A stretch of DNA of 29,513 nt from JBCDIQ01 sp039024295. GTDB lineage: Bacteria > Bacteroidota > Bacteroidia > J057. Position numbers and translations under genes: made by a program. Below are positions 17,601 to 25,093 of this stretch, in pieces (the first letter of the stretch is position 1; each line of letters starts with the position of its first letter). The notes below the pieces were generated by a model. That model saw nothing but the letters and a program-made list of their open reading frames with translations, searched no databases and had not been told where the DNA came from. Where the stretch lies: the NCBI GenBank assembly GCA_039024295.1, contig JBCDIQ010000020.1:1-29513 (forward strand), written 5' to 3'.

Positions 17601-18155
17601 TATTACCAGGCAGTGAATTCAGGAGTAGCTTCCGAAGTCTTGGCTAAGCTGATTGATGCCTACTACGAAACTAGAGCAGGAATTGGCTTGAACAAAAACC
17701 CTTCTGTGTACGGTGGTTTCCCTACTGATCCGTATTCCCATACTCCAGGTAATGCGGGTGTTCAGCAGCCCGGCATGACTGGGCAGGTGAAGGAAGATAT
17801 TCTCTCCAGGTGGGCTGAGCTTGGGGTATGCGTGGAAGGGGGAACCTTGCATTTCATGCCAGTGCTGTTGCGCAGGTCAGAGTTTTTGACCGAGGAACAA
17901 TCCTTTACCTATGTTCACAGAACTGGTAAGGTCACGGAAATGATGGTACCGGCAGATGCTTTGGCGTTCACCTATTGCCAGGTGCCGGTTGTGTACACCC
18001 GCTCTCCGGAAGAGCGAATTCTGCTGAAATATGAGGATGGGAGTACTCAGGCTATACCTGGACTACGCCTTCCTGCCGACCTGAGTGAAAGCATCTTTAA
18101 CCGTGACCATTCGATCGTAAGTATCGAGGTGTACCTGGAGCCTAGGTTAAAGTAG
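14688..18155 (+). CDS. Cytoplasmic clan GH-Q glycoside phosphorylase (probable beta-1,3-oligoglucan phosphorylase)
   Basis: The frame extends to a TTG at 14664, but the ATG at 14688 is chosen (1155 aa). No signal peptide, so cytoplasmic. The N-terminal ~280 residues form a beta-sandwich (GNTPLHVDAP ... WYRIDHFDQMRPFFMSIVSP); the central region is helical, with the key segment PEWNDANNALVGYGVSMVTACYLRRF holding the probable catalytic acid D654. The WND motif is shared by clan GH-Q phosphorylases (GH94, GH149, GH161). A length over 1100 aa and the EWNDANNALVG form fit the GH149/GH161 beta-1,3-glucan phosphorylases better than ~800-aa cellobiose phosphorylases. Predicted reaction: reversible phosphorolysis of beta-glucan oligosaccharides to alpha-glucose-1-phosphate. 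It follows GH3 by 56 nt and is the last gene before a terminator. Family choice within the clan is not certain. Confidence 0.72.
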   Translation: MHSSTIFAGNTPLHVDAPAVEGGYVERAGSTWYRIDHFDQMRPFFMSIVSPADHWLFISSNGALSAGRKSPQHALFPYYTDDKIHDSPELTGSKTILLVTKGEKTYLWEPFSVLYKGAYQVERFLYKNKYGNAIIFEEVNHDLGLTFSYEWTTSNRYGFVKHSQINNHSEESVHVELLDGIQNLVPSGVTLAMQTQLSTLIDAYKKNELEEATGLGIYRLSSILVDKPEPSESLKATTVWSVGISSHAYLLSSTQLDAFRKGRGIRQEKDVRAERGAYFVYTSMELSGGQEENWYIVSELDQSTADVVAITQELASPDTLQEKLLADIEKGTENLVKIVAASDGLQLTQDQLSGSRHFSNVLFNIMRGGIFDHEYEITRDDLTLFFQQQNKPLTQTHSNFLKGLPESFSLSHLLEEAGKQEELLLTRMCYEYLPLTFSRRHGDPSRPWNFFSIDIQEKDGTKVFNYQGNWRDIFQNWEALCYSFPGFLESIIAKFVNASTPDGYNPYRITREGIDWEEIEPDDPWSYIGYWGDHQIIYLLKLMEASQAHHLGLLDKFMAHPIFVYANVPYRIKPYEALLANPHDTIEFDESLSNQLRSLAKDIGADGKLLWGNDGKVYRANLMEKLLVTALAKMSNFIPEAGIWMNTQRPEWNDANNALVGYGVSMVTACYLRRFMVFLSEFLPTSEHTGFEISEEVVALMEAITHTLESYEQLLGGEISNKDRKAILDGLGGAGSTYRNQVYSQGFSGVKISVKRSAVQGFLDISLRYLDHSIQANKRADNLYHAYNLITLDNPEEIQIRYLYEMLEGQVAVLSSGFLTPEESVEVLSALKNSAMFREDQYSYMLYPDRKLPRFTEKNKLPAELVAKSTLLQRLVAEGNKDLIEQDVIGGFHFNGDFRNAGSVREALTTLSRQGYADEVKQDSALILKSFEQMFDHQSFTGRSGTFFGYEGLGSIYWHMVSKLLLTIGETYYQAVNSGVASEVLAKLIDAYYETRAGIGLNKNPSVYGGFPTDPYSHTPGNAGVQQPGMTGQVKEDILSRWAELGVCVEGGTLHFMPVLLRRSEFLTEEQSFTYVHRTGKVTEMMVPADALAFTYCQVPVVYTRSPEERILLKYEDGSTQAIPGLRLPADLSESIFNRDHSIVSIEVYLEPRLK

Positions 18156-18187
18156 GTCACTACAAGGCCATTGAAACAAATTTTTTG

Positions 18188-18217
18188 AAAAAGCCATGTT
18201 GATCAGCGTGGCTTTTT
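18188..18217 (+). terminator. Rho-independent terminator after the phosphorylase gene
   Basis: AAAAAGCCA (18188-18196) pairs with TGGCTTTTT (18209-18217) around a 12-nt loop and ends in a T-run, 33 nt after the stop at 18155. The A-rich 5' arm means it could also work on the other strand. Confidence 0.8.
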
Positions 18218-18253
18218 GAATATACTCGTAAATTAGTCTTGTCTTGGTAATTG

Positions 18254-18310
18254 GATATTCAATATCTTTCACCCAAGATAAATCGAGGGTTCTCCATAGC
18301 TTCCCTCGAT
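18254..18310. promoter_or_regulatory. Two dyads in the leader of the 1110-aa gene
   Basis: GATATT-C-AATATC (18254-18266) is a perfect 13-bp palindrome. ATCGAGGG (18282-18289) and CCCTCGAT (18303-18310) form perfect 8-bp arms with a 13-nt loop, ending 34 bp before the start at 18345. The first could be an operator; the second could be a 5' UTR hairpin. Function inferred only from position. Confidence 0.4.
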
Positions 18311-18344
18311 AATTGGAACTGTAACTATACTAATCCAACCTTCT

Positions 18345-21300
18345 ATGTTTGCACGTATGTTAACCCTAGTTTGGCTGCTTGGCTTAATGGCTGTAACCCA
18401 TTCTGTTCAGGCGAAACGAATATATGTTGATGCTTCTTCCACAGCTCCAACGCCTGATGGGACCTCATGGTCCCTTGCATATCCAAACTTGCAGGAGGGA
18501 ATAGATGCAGCCCTTTCTGGGGATTCTATTTGGGTGGCGGCCGCTACCTACTTTCCAACTGTTGAGTTTGATGCAGATATGAGCGGAGGCACCGATGCCC
18601 GTGAGCGGACTTTTTACCTCAATACTAACGGAGTAAAAATTTTTGGTGGGTTCTCGGGGGTTGAGGTGTCTTTTGCCCAACGAGATATTGCTGCCAATCC
18701 TACCGTCCTGAGTGGAGACCTAGGTATCCAACCCAGCGATAGGGATAATACTTACCATGTGATGTGTATTGATGGCACCACAAATGGAATTGTCACTTCT
18801 GCATTGGAAATAAATGGGTTTACCTTCACAAAAGGAAATGCAAATATATCAATGAGCACTAACGGATTGGGAGGAGCTATTTTGGTTATTGGAGATAAAA
18901 ATGGAAACGAAGCAAGCCCTCTGATTTCTTCTTGCATCTTTTTTCAAAACGCTGCTGAATTAGGTGGAGCCATATACAACAATGGTTTTGCTCAGGGAAA
19001 TAGCTCCCCTATACTGAAGGATTGTGATTTTATAGAAAATCAGGCAGATATCGGTGGAGCTATATATAACTATGGATTTTTCTCAGGTACAAGCTCCCCT
19101 GAGATTACCAATTGCATCTTTGAAGAAAATGCAGCTAGAATCGATGGAGGTGCGATTTATAACGCAGGCTTATCATTTGGTACCAGTTCCCCCGTGATCA
19201 CTAATTGCTCATTTGCCCAAAATCGATCATTTGACAAAGGGGGTGCCATATACAATTTGAGTAATTCATCCGGTATTTGCTCACCTTCCATTAGTCAGTG
19301 CACCTTTAGCCAAAATACTTCATTGATAAGAGGAGGCGGAGGGGCAATATACAATGAGGGCACTTCGTCAGGTATGAGCTCTCCCGAAATTACCAATTGT
19401 ACATTTATTCAAAATAATTCAAATGCCGATGGGGGAGGTGCTATCTATAATGTCAGCAATTCATCGGGAAACTGTTCTCCCACTATTTCTGGCTGCACCT
19501 TTGATGGTAATCAATCAGACTTTGAAGGAGGAGCTATACATAATATAAGCAACTCGGGGAGCACCAGTTCTCCCACCATCTTAAGCTGTACGTTTAATGG
19601 TAACCAATCGGAAGATAAAGGAGGGGCTATATATAATGAAAGTAATTCATTGAGCTTCAGTTCTCCTGCTATTATCAATTGTATTTTTACCCAGAATCAA
19701 TCAGATTCAGCAGGAGGGGCAATTTACAATGTTAGCAATATTTCAGGCATTAGCTCTCCAAGCCTCACCAATTGTACCCTGATTCAAAATCGATCCAGGT
19801 CAAAGGGGGGAGCAGTTCGTAGCACGGGTAGTGCTTTTGTGGTGATGACCAATTCCATTTTATGGCGAAATAGTGGGCCTTTTTTGGATTCAGTTAGCTT
19901 TGAGGCACAAATAGCTGAAACAAACCTATCCCAAAGTTTGGTCACCTATTGCTTGGTAAATGGTATTGATACTTTTTCCAATAAGCCACCGATATGGTCG
20001 AATAATATAGGCCAGGACCCCTTATTTGCGGATGGATTTAGAAGAGATCTTCGCCTACGTAAAGGGTCTCCTGCCCTCAATGCTGGGATTAATGACAGTA
20101 TTCCTATGGGCGTAAATACTGATTTGGTAGGTAACGCTCGCATCCAGGATAGTACAGTAGATTTAGGAGCTTTGGAGGGGAGTAATACGGTACAAACTCG
20201 AATTCACGTAGATATTAACGCTACTGCGAATAGTCCAGATGGTTCTTCCTGGGCTACAGCCTACCCTGATCTGCAGGATGCTATCAATGTCGCTAACTTT
20301 GGAGATTCCATTTGGGTGGCAGCAGGTACGTATTTTCCCACAGTTGTGTTTGACACAGATGAGAATGGATTCAATGACCCCCGTGAGCGTACTTTTTATA
20401 TCAATAAGGACAATATCAAACTCTATGGAGGCTTTGAGGGGACAGAATTAGTTTTTTCTCAGCGCGATATAAAAAGGAACCCGACTATTCTTAGTGGTGA
20501 TTTGGGTATTAAAGGGGACAGTACGGATAATGCTTACCATGTAATGGTAATTGATGGTACTTCCCCTCAAGGTAGGATCACCACCGCTACGGAAGTGAAT
20601 GGGTTTACCATTACGGAAAGCAATGCACTGTTTACCTTATTTGATAACTCAGTGGGAGGGGGCATATTTATTGATGGAGATGGAAGAAGTATTAGCATTG
20701 AGGCGAGTCCCTCAATTATACATTGTACTTTTACCAAAAATAGAGCATCTAGAGGTGGTGCAATAGGCAATTTAGCCCGATCCTTTGGCAGGAGTTGTCC
20801 CGTTGTAACCTATTGTTCTTTTGTTCAAAATCGAGCATTTTCTGGAGGTGCAATATACAGTGATGTTGAATCTGGTACTTGCGCTTCAATCCTGACCAAT
20901 TGCACCTTTACACAAAATAACGTTACAAATCGAGGTGGAGCAATATGTAGTAACGGAGGGCCGGACAGCCCTCCGATCATTACCAACTGTAGTTTTACAA
21001 AAAATAAAGCGAATGATGAAGGTGGGGCAATTTATAACTCAGACCGAACTTTCAGTGTGTTGACTAACTGCATTTTGTGGGAAAATATAATGATCGGTGA
21101 TTCGACAAGTTACAAGTCTCAAATCACGGAGGATAGCAGTTCTCCAAGTCAGATCACTTATAGTTTGGTTAGCGGTATCGACATGCTTCCAAATAAGCCG
21201 ACTAGCTGGACCAATAATCTTGCAGTCGATCCTTTGTTTGTAGATGCGGCAGAGGGTGACCTGCGGCTCCTCTTGGGGTCCCCTGCCATCAACGTTGGTA

Positions 21301-21677
21301 TAAATGATAGCATTCCGCCAAGTATTGCTACCGATTTGTCAGGAAATGCCCGTGTTCAAGAAGGAATTGTAGATATGGGAGCTTTTGAAGGAGGTACATC
21401 TGCTGCTATTGACTCTATACCCTCTCCTTTGACGGACTTAAGGGTATATCCTAATCCCGTCTCTGGTCAACTGACCCTGGAGTGGGGAGTGTTACCTGAC
21501 AACATTTCGGAAATGGGGTTTTTTAATGTTCTGCTTTTTGATTCGCAGGGCCGAAATATAAGAACCTTCGCTTTACCCTCGGTCCAATTGCAGCATACGA
21601 TAGAGCTATTAGACCTTGGCCCTGGGGTTTACCTGTTACAAGTAGCTGAATGGAGTGTAAAGGTGGTTAAGCAGTAG
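18345..21677 (+). CDS. T9SS-secreted right-handed beta-helix protein with GGAIYN repeats, internally duplicated
   Basis: 1110 aa, signal peptide (LTLVWLLGLMAVTHSVQA, about residues 1-23). Two tandem modules share the same frame. Module 1 (about 24-610) opens with KRIYVDASSTAPTPDGTSW and module 2 (about 619-1020) with RIHVDINATANSPDGSSW. Each continues with DSIWVAA.TYFPT, an FGGF/YGGF.G.E..F.QRD block, then solenoid rungs of about 33 residues (SSPxIxNCxFxxNxxxxxGGAIYN; nine exact GGAIYN copies, mostly in module 1), and closes with RLxxGSPAxNxGINDSIP ... VDxGAxEG, the sort of ending found in choice-of-anchor Q type proteins. The rungs resemble chlamydial polymorphic outer-membrane protein repeats. 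A T9SS type A sorting domain ends the protein (LRVYPNPVSGQ ... VYLLQVAEWSVKVVKQ). No lyase or hydrolase signature is evident. Likely a secreted adhesin or surface-layer protein. The DNA appears AT-richer than the glucan genes. Confidence 0.8.
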   Translation: MFARMLTLVWLLGLMAVTHSVQAKRIYVDASSTAPTPDGTSWSLAYPNLQEGIDAALSGDSIWVAAATYFPTVEFDADMSGGTDARERTFYLNTNGVKIFGGFSGVEVSFAQRDIAANPTVLSGDLGIQPSDRDNTYHVMCIDGTTNGIVTSALEINGFTFTKGNANISMSTNGLGGAILVIGDKNGNEASPLISSCIFFQNAAELGGAIYNNGFAQGNSSPILKDCDFIENQADIGGAIYNYGFFSGTSSPEITNCIFEENAARIDGGAIYNAGLSFGTSSPVITNCSFAQNRSFDKGGAIYNLSNSSGICSPSISQCTFSQNTSLIRGGGGAIYNEGTSSGMSSPEITNCTFIQNNSNADGGGAIYNVSNSSGNCSPTISGCTFDGNQSDFEGGAIHNISNSGSTSSPTILSCTFNGNQSEDKGGAIYNESNSLSFSSPAIINCIFTQNQSDSAGGAIYNVSNISGISSPSLTNCTLIQNRSRSKGGAVRSTGSAFVVMTNSILWRNSGPFLDSVSFEAQIAETNLSQSLVTYCLVNGIDTFSNKPPIWSNNIGQDPLFADGFRRDLRLRKGSPALNAGINDSIPMGVNTDLVGNARIQDSTVDLGALEGSNTVQTRIHVDINATANSPDGSSWATAYPDLQDAINVANFGDSIWVAAGTYFPTVVFDTDENGFNDPRERTFYINKDNIKLYGGFEGTELVFSQRDIKRNPTILSGDLGIKGDSTDNAYHVMVIDGTSPQGRITTATEVNGFTITESNALFTLFDNSVGGGIFIDGDGRSISIEASPSIIHCTFTKNRASRGGAIGNLARSFGRSCPVVTYCSFVQNRAFSGGAIYSDVESGTCASILTNCTFTQNNVTNRGGAICSNGGPDSPPIITNCSFTKNKANDEGGAIYNSDRTFSVLTNCILWENIMIGDSTSYKSQITEDSSSPSQITYSLVSGIDMLPNKPTSWTNNLAVDPLFVDAAEGDLRLLLGSPAINVGINDSIPPSIATDLSGNARVQEGIVDMGAFEGGTSAAIDSIPSPLTDLRVYPNPVSGQLTLEWGVLPDNISEMGFFNVLLFDSQGRNIRTFALPSVQLQHTIELLDLGPGVYLLQVAEWSVKVVKQ

Positions 21678-22249
21678 CGATTACAAAAAAATCAAATAGA
21701 ATTGATTATTTCCCCTGGTTTCTTTTGAACCTTTGTACCCCGTTAGGTGAAAATAGGTGCACAAGATTGGCCAATACTCTTTGCTTGCCGTTAGGGTATG
21801 GCACCAATATAAGAGAGTTTTGAGCCAAAACACGATACGCCTTTCTTTCCGTTTTTTATAATTTGAAATTCACCCAGCTATTATTTCGATTCTAGCGTTT
21901 CACAGGAGGTACTAATACCAATTTGAGTTGAAAATGACGTACACCTAACATCACTCAAACTCCCTTTAGGGATTTGATATAGGTAAAACAAAAGAAAACC
22001 TCTTTTCCTGTGCCGTTAGGCTCCGATAGAACTCAGCCCATGGGTATAGAATATGTACGACAACAAAATCTCAATTCGGGGTAAAAAACCGGGTAACCCA
22101 TAAGGTGAATTGACCTTTGCCAGTATTTCCTATTTCTAATAATTTCACTTTGTCAGTTATATTTTTCTACCTTACCTCGGGCCAGGAAGTGATAGGTCGA
22201 AATTCGTACCTAAGTAACTCCTCATCCCATTTCAAAAAATCACTACGCT
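21678..22249. other. Intergenic stretch without a supported gene
   Basis: 572 bp between two beta-helix genes. No ORF here has a recognisable protein. CCGTTAGG occurs three times (about 21742, 21790, 22013), and small dyads occur (TCCCTTTAGGGA near 21961; AAGGT-N6-ACCTT at 22102-22117). The downstream part presumably carries the promoter of the gene at 22250, but no clear Bacteroidota -33/-7 pair was found. Confidence 0.4.
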
Positions 22250-24073
22250 ATGATTTTACGAATATTTACCTTCCTATGCATGGTAAATTCCATGATGCCA
22301 TTCAACTTTGCCCAAGCTCAGCGAATCTATGTAGATTCTGCTTCAACCGCTTCTGTGCCCGATGGCTCCTCCTGGGCAATGGCCTATCAAAGGTTGCAGA
22401 ATGCGATCGACGCTGCTGTAGCTGGAGACTCTATTTGGATAGCCCAAGGCACCTACTTTCCTACAAAAAATGGGACCGTTAATCCACGTAGCGGGGTAAC
22501 CTTTTACATTGATATGGATGGGATCAAGGTTTTTGGAGGCTTCTCAGGTGCTGAAACCAATTTTTCACAAAGAGATGTCAAGGCCAATGTAACGGTTCTG
22601 AGTGCTAACCTGGGAGATCCCGGGAGTGATGGCGACAACGCTAACCATGTAATGTACATTGATGGTACTACCCTAAATGGAACTATTACCCCTGCTACAG
22701 AAATAGATGGAGTGACGATTACAGGAGGAAATGCGAGAAGTGGGAATATCATCAATAATTGGGGCGGGGGACTTCTCCTTCACGGGGGAGGCTCAGGGAG
22801 CGAGGCCAGCCCAACGATTAGCAATTGTACATTTACAAGAAACAAAGGAGAATTTGGTGGAGCCATTTATTGTATTGGGTATGACTCCGGCAATAGTTCT
22901 CCGCTTATTTCCGATTGCACGTTTTCACAAAATGAGGCCAGGACAAGTGGTGGGGTTATGTACAATGATGGTCAAACATCCGGAACCTGCCTGCCAGTTT
23001 TGGTAAATTGTACCCTATCTGATAATGAGGCGGGGTTTGGGGGAGCTTTGTACAATGATGCTAACGGCTCAGGAATAAGTTCGCCAGAGCTGGTTAATTG
23101 TACCATTTCAAATAACCGTGCTGAAAACCGTGGAGGGGCCATCTACAGTGACGGCCAAACATTCGGATTGAGTTCTCCCACTTGTACCAACTGCACATTC
23201 ATTGGAAACCAAGCGGCAACCCTTGGCGGTGCCATGTTTAACCTGGGCATTTCACGTGGGGAAAGTTCTCCTGTTCTAACCAATTGCGTTTTCGCCCTGA
23301 ACAAAGCAGCAACTGGAGGTGCCTTATTCAATGATGGAAACTTTTCGGGCAATAGCTCCCCCATTATCACCAACTGTTCATTTTCGAAGAATGAGGCTGA
23401 TTCTGGTGCGGTAATGTTAAATACGGTCTTATCCTTTGGAATCAGTTCCCCGGTTATTACCAATTCTATCCTGTGGGAAAATAAGGTGGGCACAGATTCC
23501 ACCAGTTTTTTTGCCCAAATAGAAGAAGAAGGCCGCGCCCAGAGCCAAATCACTTACAGCTTGGTGAATGGAATCGATACCCTGTCAAATACGCCTGCCA
23601 GTTGGACCAACAATATTGCAGGGGATCCACTTTTTGCAGATGCCTCGGCAGGGGATCTGCGTATTCTTGTGGGTTCCTTTGTTATTGATGCTGGCGTTAA
23701 TGACAGTATCCCAGCAGGTATTACCACTGACCTTGCAGGTAATCCTCGAATCCAGGGAACTTCAGTTGACATGGGGGCTTTTGAGGGAGGATTTATTATT
23801 GCCACTGATCCTGCAAGAACTGCTGTGGCCAAATTAAGGGCCTATCCTAATCCTGTATCAAATCTGCTCACTTTAGCATGGGAAAAACTTCCTCATTCAG
23901 CTCAAGTTGGCAAAGATTTCACCGCCCAACTCTATGACCTGCAGGGCCGAAACCTTCGGACCTACCTGCTGCCAGCAAACCAGCTTCAACATAGGGTAGA
24001 TTTAGGCGACCTGCCTCCGGGAATTTATACCCTGGTTATGGCTGGCCGGAGCGTGAAGGTGGTGAAGCGGTAA
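22250..24073 (+). CDS. T9SS-secreted beta-helix protein, single-module paralogue of the 1110-aa protein
   Basis: 607 aa, signal peptide about 1-23 (FLCMVNSMMPFNFAQA). One beta-helix module (about 24-510) begins QRIYVDSASTASVPDGSSW, followed by DSIWIAQGTYFPT and VFGGFSGAETNFSQRD, matching both modules of the upstream paralogue. The solenoid rungs follow the same SSPxIxNCxFxxNxA..GGAxYN pattern but are less regular (GGAIYCIG, GGVMYNDG, GGALYNDA, GGAIYSDG, GGAMFNLG). The module ends ITTDLAGNPRIQ ... VDMGAFEGG. A T9SS sorting domain occupies about 525-607 (LRAYPNPVSNLL ... GIYTLVMAGRSVKVVKR). Role unknown, presumably the same as the neighbour: secreted adhesin or surface protein. It is separated from the paralogue by 572 bp, so it is likely transcribed on its own. 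Confidence 0.8.
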   Translation: MILRIFTFLCMVNSMMPFNFAQAQRIYVDSASTASVPDGSSWAMAYQRLQNAIDAAVAGDSIWIAQGTYFPTKNGTVNPRSGVTFYIDMDGIKVFGGFSGAETNFSQRDVKANVTVLSANLGDPGSDGDNANHVMYIDGTTLNGTITPATEIDGVTITGGNARSGNIINNWGGGLLLHGGGSGSEASPTISNCTFTRNKGEFGGAIYCIGYDSGNSSPLISDCTFSQNEARTSGGVMYNDGQTSGTCLPVLVNCTLSDNEAGFGGALYNDANGSGISSPELVNCTISNNRAENRGGAIYSDGQTFGLSSPTCTNCTFIGNQAATLGGAMFNLGISRGESSPVLTNCVFALNKAATGGALFNDGNFSGNSSPIITNCSFSKNEADSGAVMLNTVLSFGISSPVITNSILWENKVGTDSTSFFAQIEEEGRAQSQITYSLVNGIDTLSNTPASWTNNIAGDPLFADASAGDLRILVGSFVIDAGVNDSIPAGITTDLAGNPRIQGTSVDMGAFEGGFIIATDPARTAVAKLRAYPNPVSNLLTLAWEKLPHSAQVGKDFTAQLYDLQGRNLRTYLLPANQLQHRVDLGDLPPGIYTLVMAGRSVKVVKR

Positions 24074-24242
24074 GTTCTGGATGTGTAGGCATTCAAAAAT
24101 TATCGTGAGCGAAAACCAGCAATTCCCAATGTGGCTACTTACGCTCTAAATGATCGATGAAGTTTTGGCCTTAAGCCTTAAATATCAATCCGCGCTTACG
24201 TATAACTTGATTCTTCTATGCCATAGGTGTTCAAGAGGTTTC

Positions 24243-24321
24243 GCCCCGCTGGGGCTTTAGCCCTTTCTCAACCCTGTGCTACAAAGGTTCCGCTCCGAAG
24301 GAGCGAAACAGCCTTGAAGGC
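24243..24321. repeat. Cluster of short GC-rich palindromes (REP-like)
   Basis: Three hairpins lie within 80 bp: GCCCC-GCT-GGGGC (24243-24255); 10-bp arms with one mismatch around GAA (24287-24309, left arm GTTCCGCTCC); GCCTT-G-AAGGC (24311-24321). They lie 170-250 bp after the beta-helix gene. Short palindromes of this look are common between genes in Bacteroidota genomes; none has a T-run, so they are not typical terminators. Confidence 0.5.
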
Positions 24322-24395
24322 AGTTTACAGTTACCCAAGTCAGCCTATGTGTTTTTTGGTTGTTATGGGTTTCGCTACTTGAATCTCATCCTGCG

Positions 24396-24735
24396 TTTTA
24401 CCATGTACCTACGGTCAGAGACCGGAGGGGAGTACATCGTTCAGATAACGGCATTAGAGATTCGTTGCTCACCCTAATTTTTTACCATGTACCTCTGGTC
24501 TTTTACCGGAGGGGAATACGCCGTTCAGATACGGCGGTAAAGGATCGTCGCTCATCCTGGTTTTTTACCATGTACCTCCGGTCTCTGAACAGAGGGAACA
24601 CGCCGTTTGGAAAACGGCGGTACAGGGTTCGTCGCTCATCCTGGTTTTTTACCATGTACCTCCGGTCTCTGAACAGAGGGAACACGCCGTTTGGAAAACG
24701 GCGGTACAGGGTTCGTCGCTCACCCTAATTTTCGC
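24396..24735. repeat. Four tandem ~84-bp units, each with two potential hairpins
   Basis: The ACCATGTACCT core starts at 24400, 24484, 24567 and 24651 (spacing 84, 83, 84). Units 3 and 4 are almost identical for about 75 bp; units 1 and 2 are more diverged. The downstream hairpin is kept in each copy while its sequence changes: CGTT/AACG in unit 1, CGCCGT/ACGGCG in unit 2, CGCCGTTT/AAACGGCG in units 3-4. The open frame through the repeats (24360-24728) is a by-product of the near-multiple-of-three period and is not called as a gene. The array is not a CRISPR: there are no unique spacers. Confidence 0.75.
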
Positions 24736-25041
24736 AAAACTTGCCTTGGGAGTTTATCACCAGGGCATTCATCATTAACATATCCATGTGTAAGCACCTC
24801 TGGAAGGGGTGACACCTCGGTAGCAATCATTCTCCAGGAACACAAGCTTCGCAGAAGCGGTACCTCAAATAGCTGGTGGAGCACAATATCCTGCCAGTGG
24901 CTAAGGGTAAGCGTCATACTCAGTAGTACAGCTTATTTTTTCGTCCATATGGGAAATGGTTGAGCGAAAACAGTTCTCTTGCAATCTTTTGGCTTCAAAT
25001 ATTCCAGAGGACAAGCCTTCTGGCAGGTTTAGTAAAACAAG
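24736..25041. other. Intergenic stretch without a supported gene
   Basis: About 300 bp between the tandem repeats and the terminator of the minus-strand gene. It contains small dyads, e.g. GCTTC-GCA-GAAGC (24846-24858) and CACCTC/GGGGTG (24795-24811). ACCTC/ACCTCGG words recall the ACCTCCGG of the tandem units, so this may be decayed repeat material. No credible ORF. Confidence 0.35.
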
Positions 25042-25067
25042 AAAGCCACCCCCGAAGGAGCGGCTTT
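25042..25067 (-). terminator. Terminator with TTCG tetraloop for the 965-aa gene
   Basis: On the minus strand AAAGCCGCTCC pairs with GGGGTGGCTTT (11 bp including two G-T pairs) around a TTCG loop, 26 bp beyond the stop codon at 25094-25096. The final CTTT tail is followed by a CTTGTTTT stretch. Confidence 0.8.
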
Positions 25068-25093
25068 TGCTACTAAACTATGAGCGTCCTACT

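Noticed and set aside
18345..24073. Beta-helix proteins as polysaccharide lyases or pectinases
   Set aside because: The fold fits, but the rungs are regular GGAIYN repeats without a conserved catalytic cluster; the T9SS-exported adhesin reading is more economical.
24360..24728. 122-codon plus-strand open frame over the tandem repeats
   Set aside because: The repeat period is near a multiple of three, so an open frame arises automatically; the peptide only reflects the repeated hairpins and has no recognisable features.
24396..24735. Tandem array as a CRISPR
   Set aside because: Units are contiguous ~84-bp copies with no short conserved repeat alternating with unique spacers, and no cas genes are nearby.
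24691..24963. 90-codon open frame after the tandem array
   Set aside because: It starts inside the repeat unit, has no recognisable protein features and covers hairpin-rich DNA that looks non-coding.
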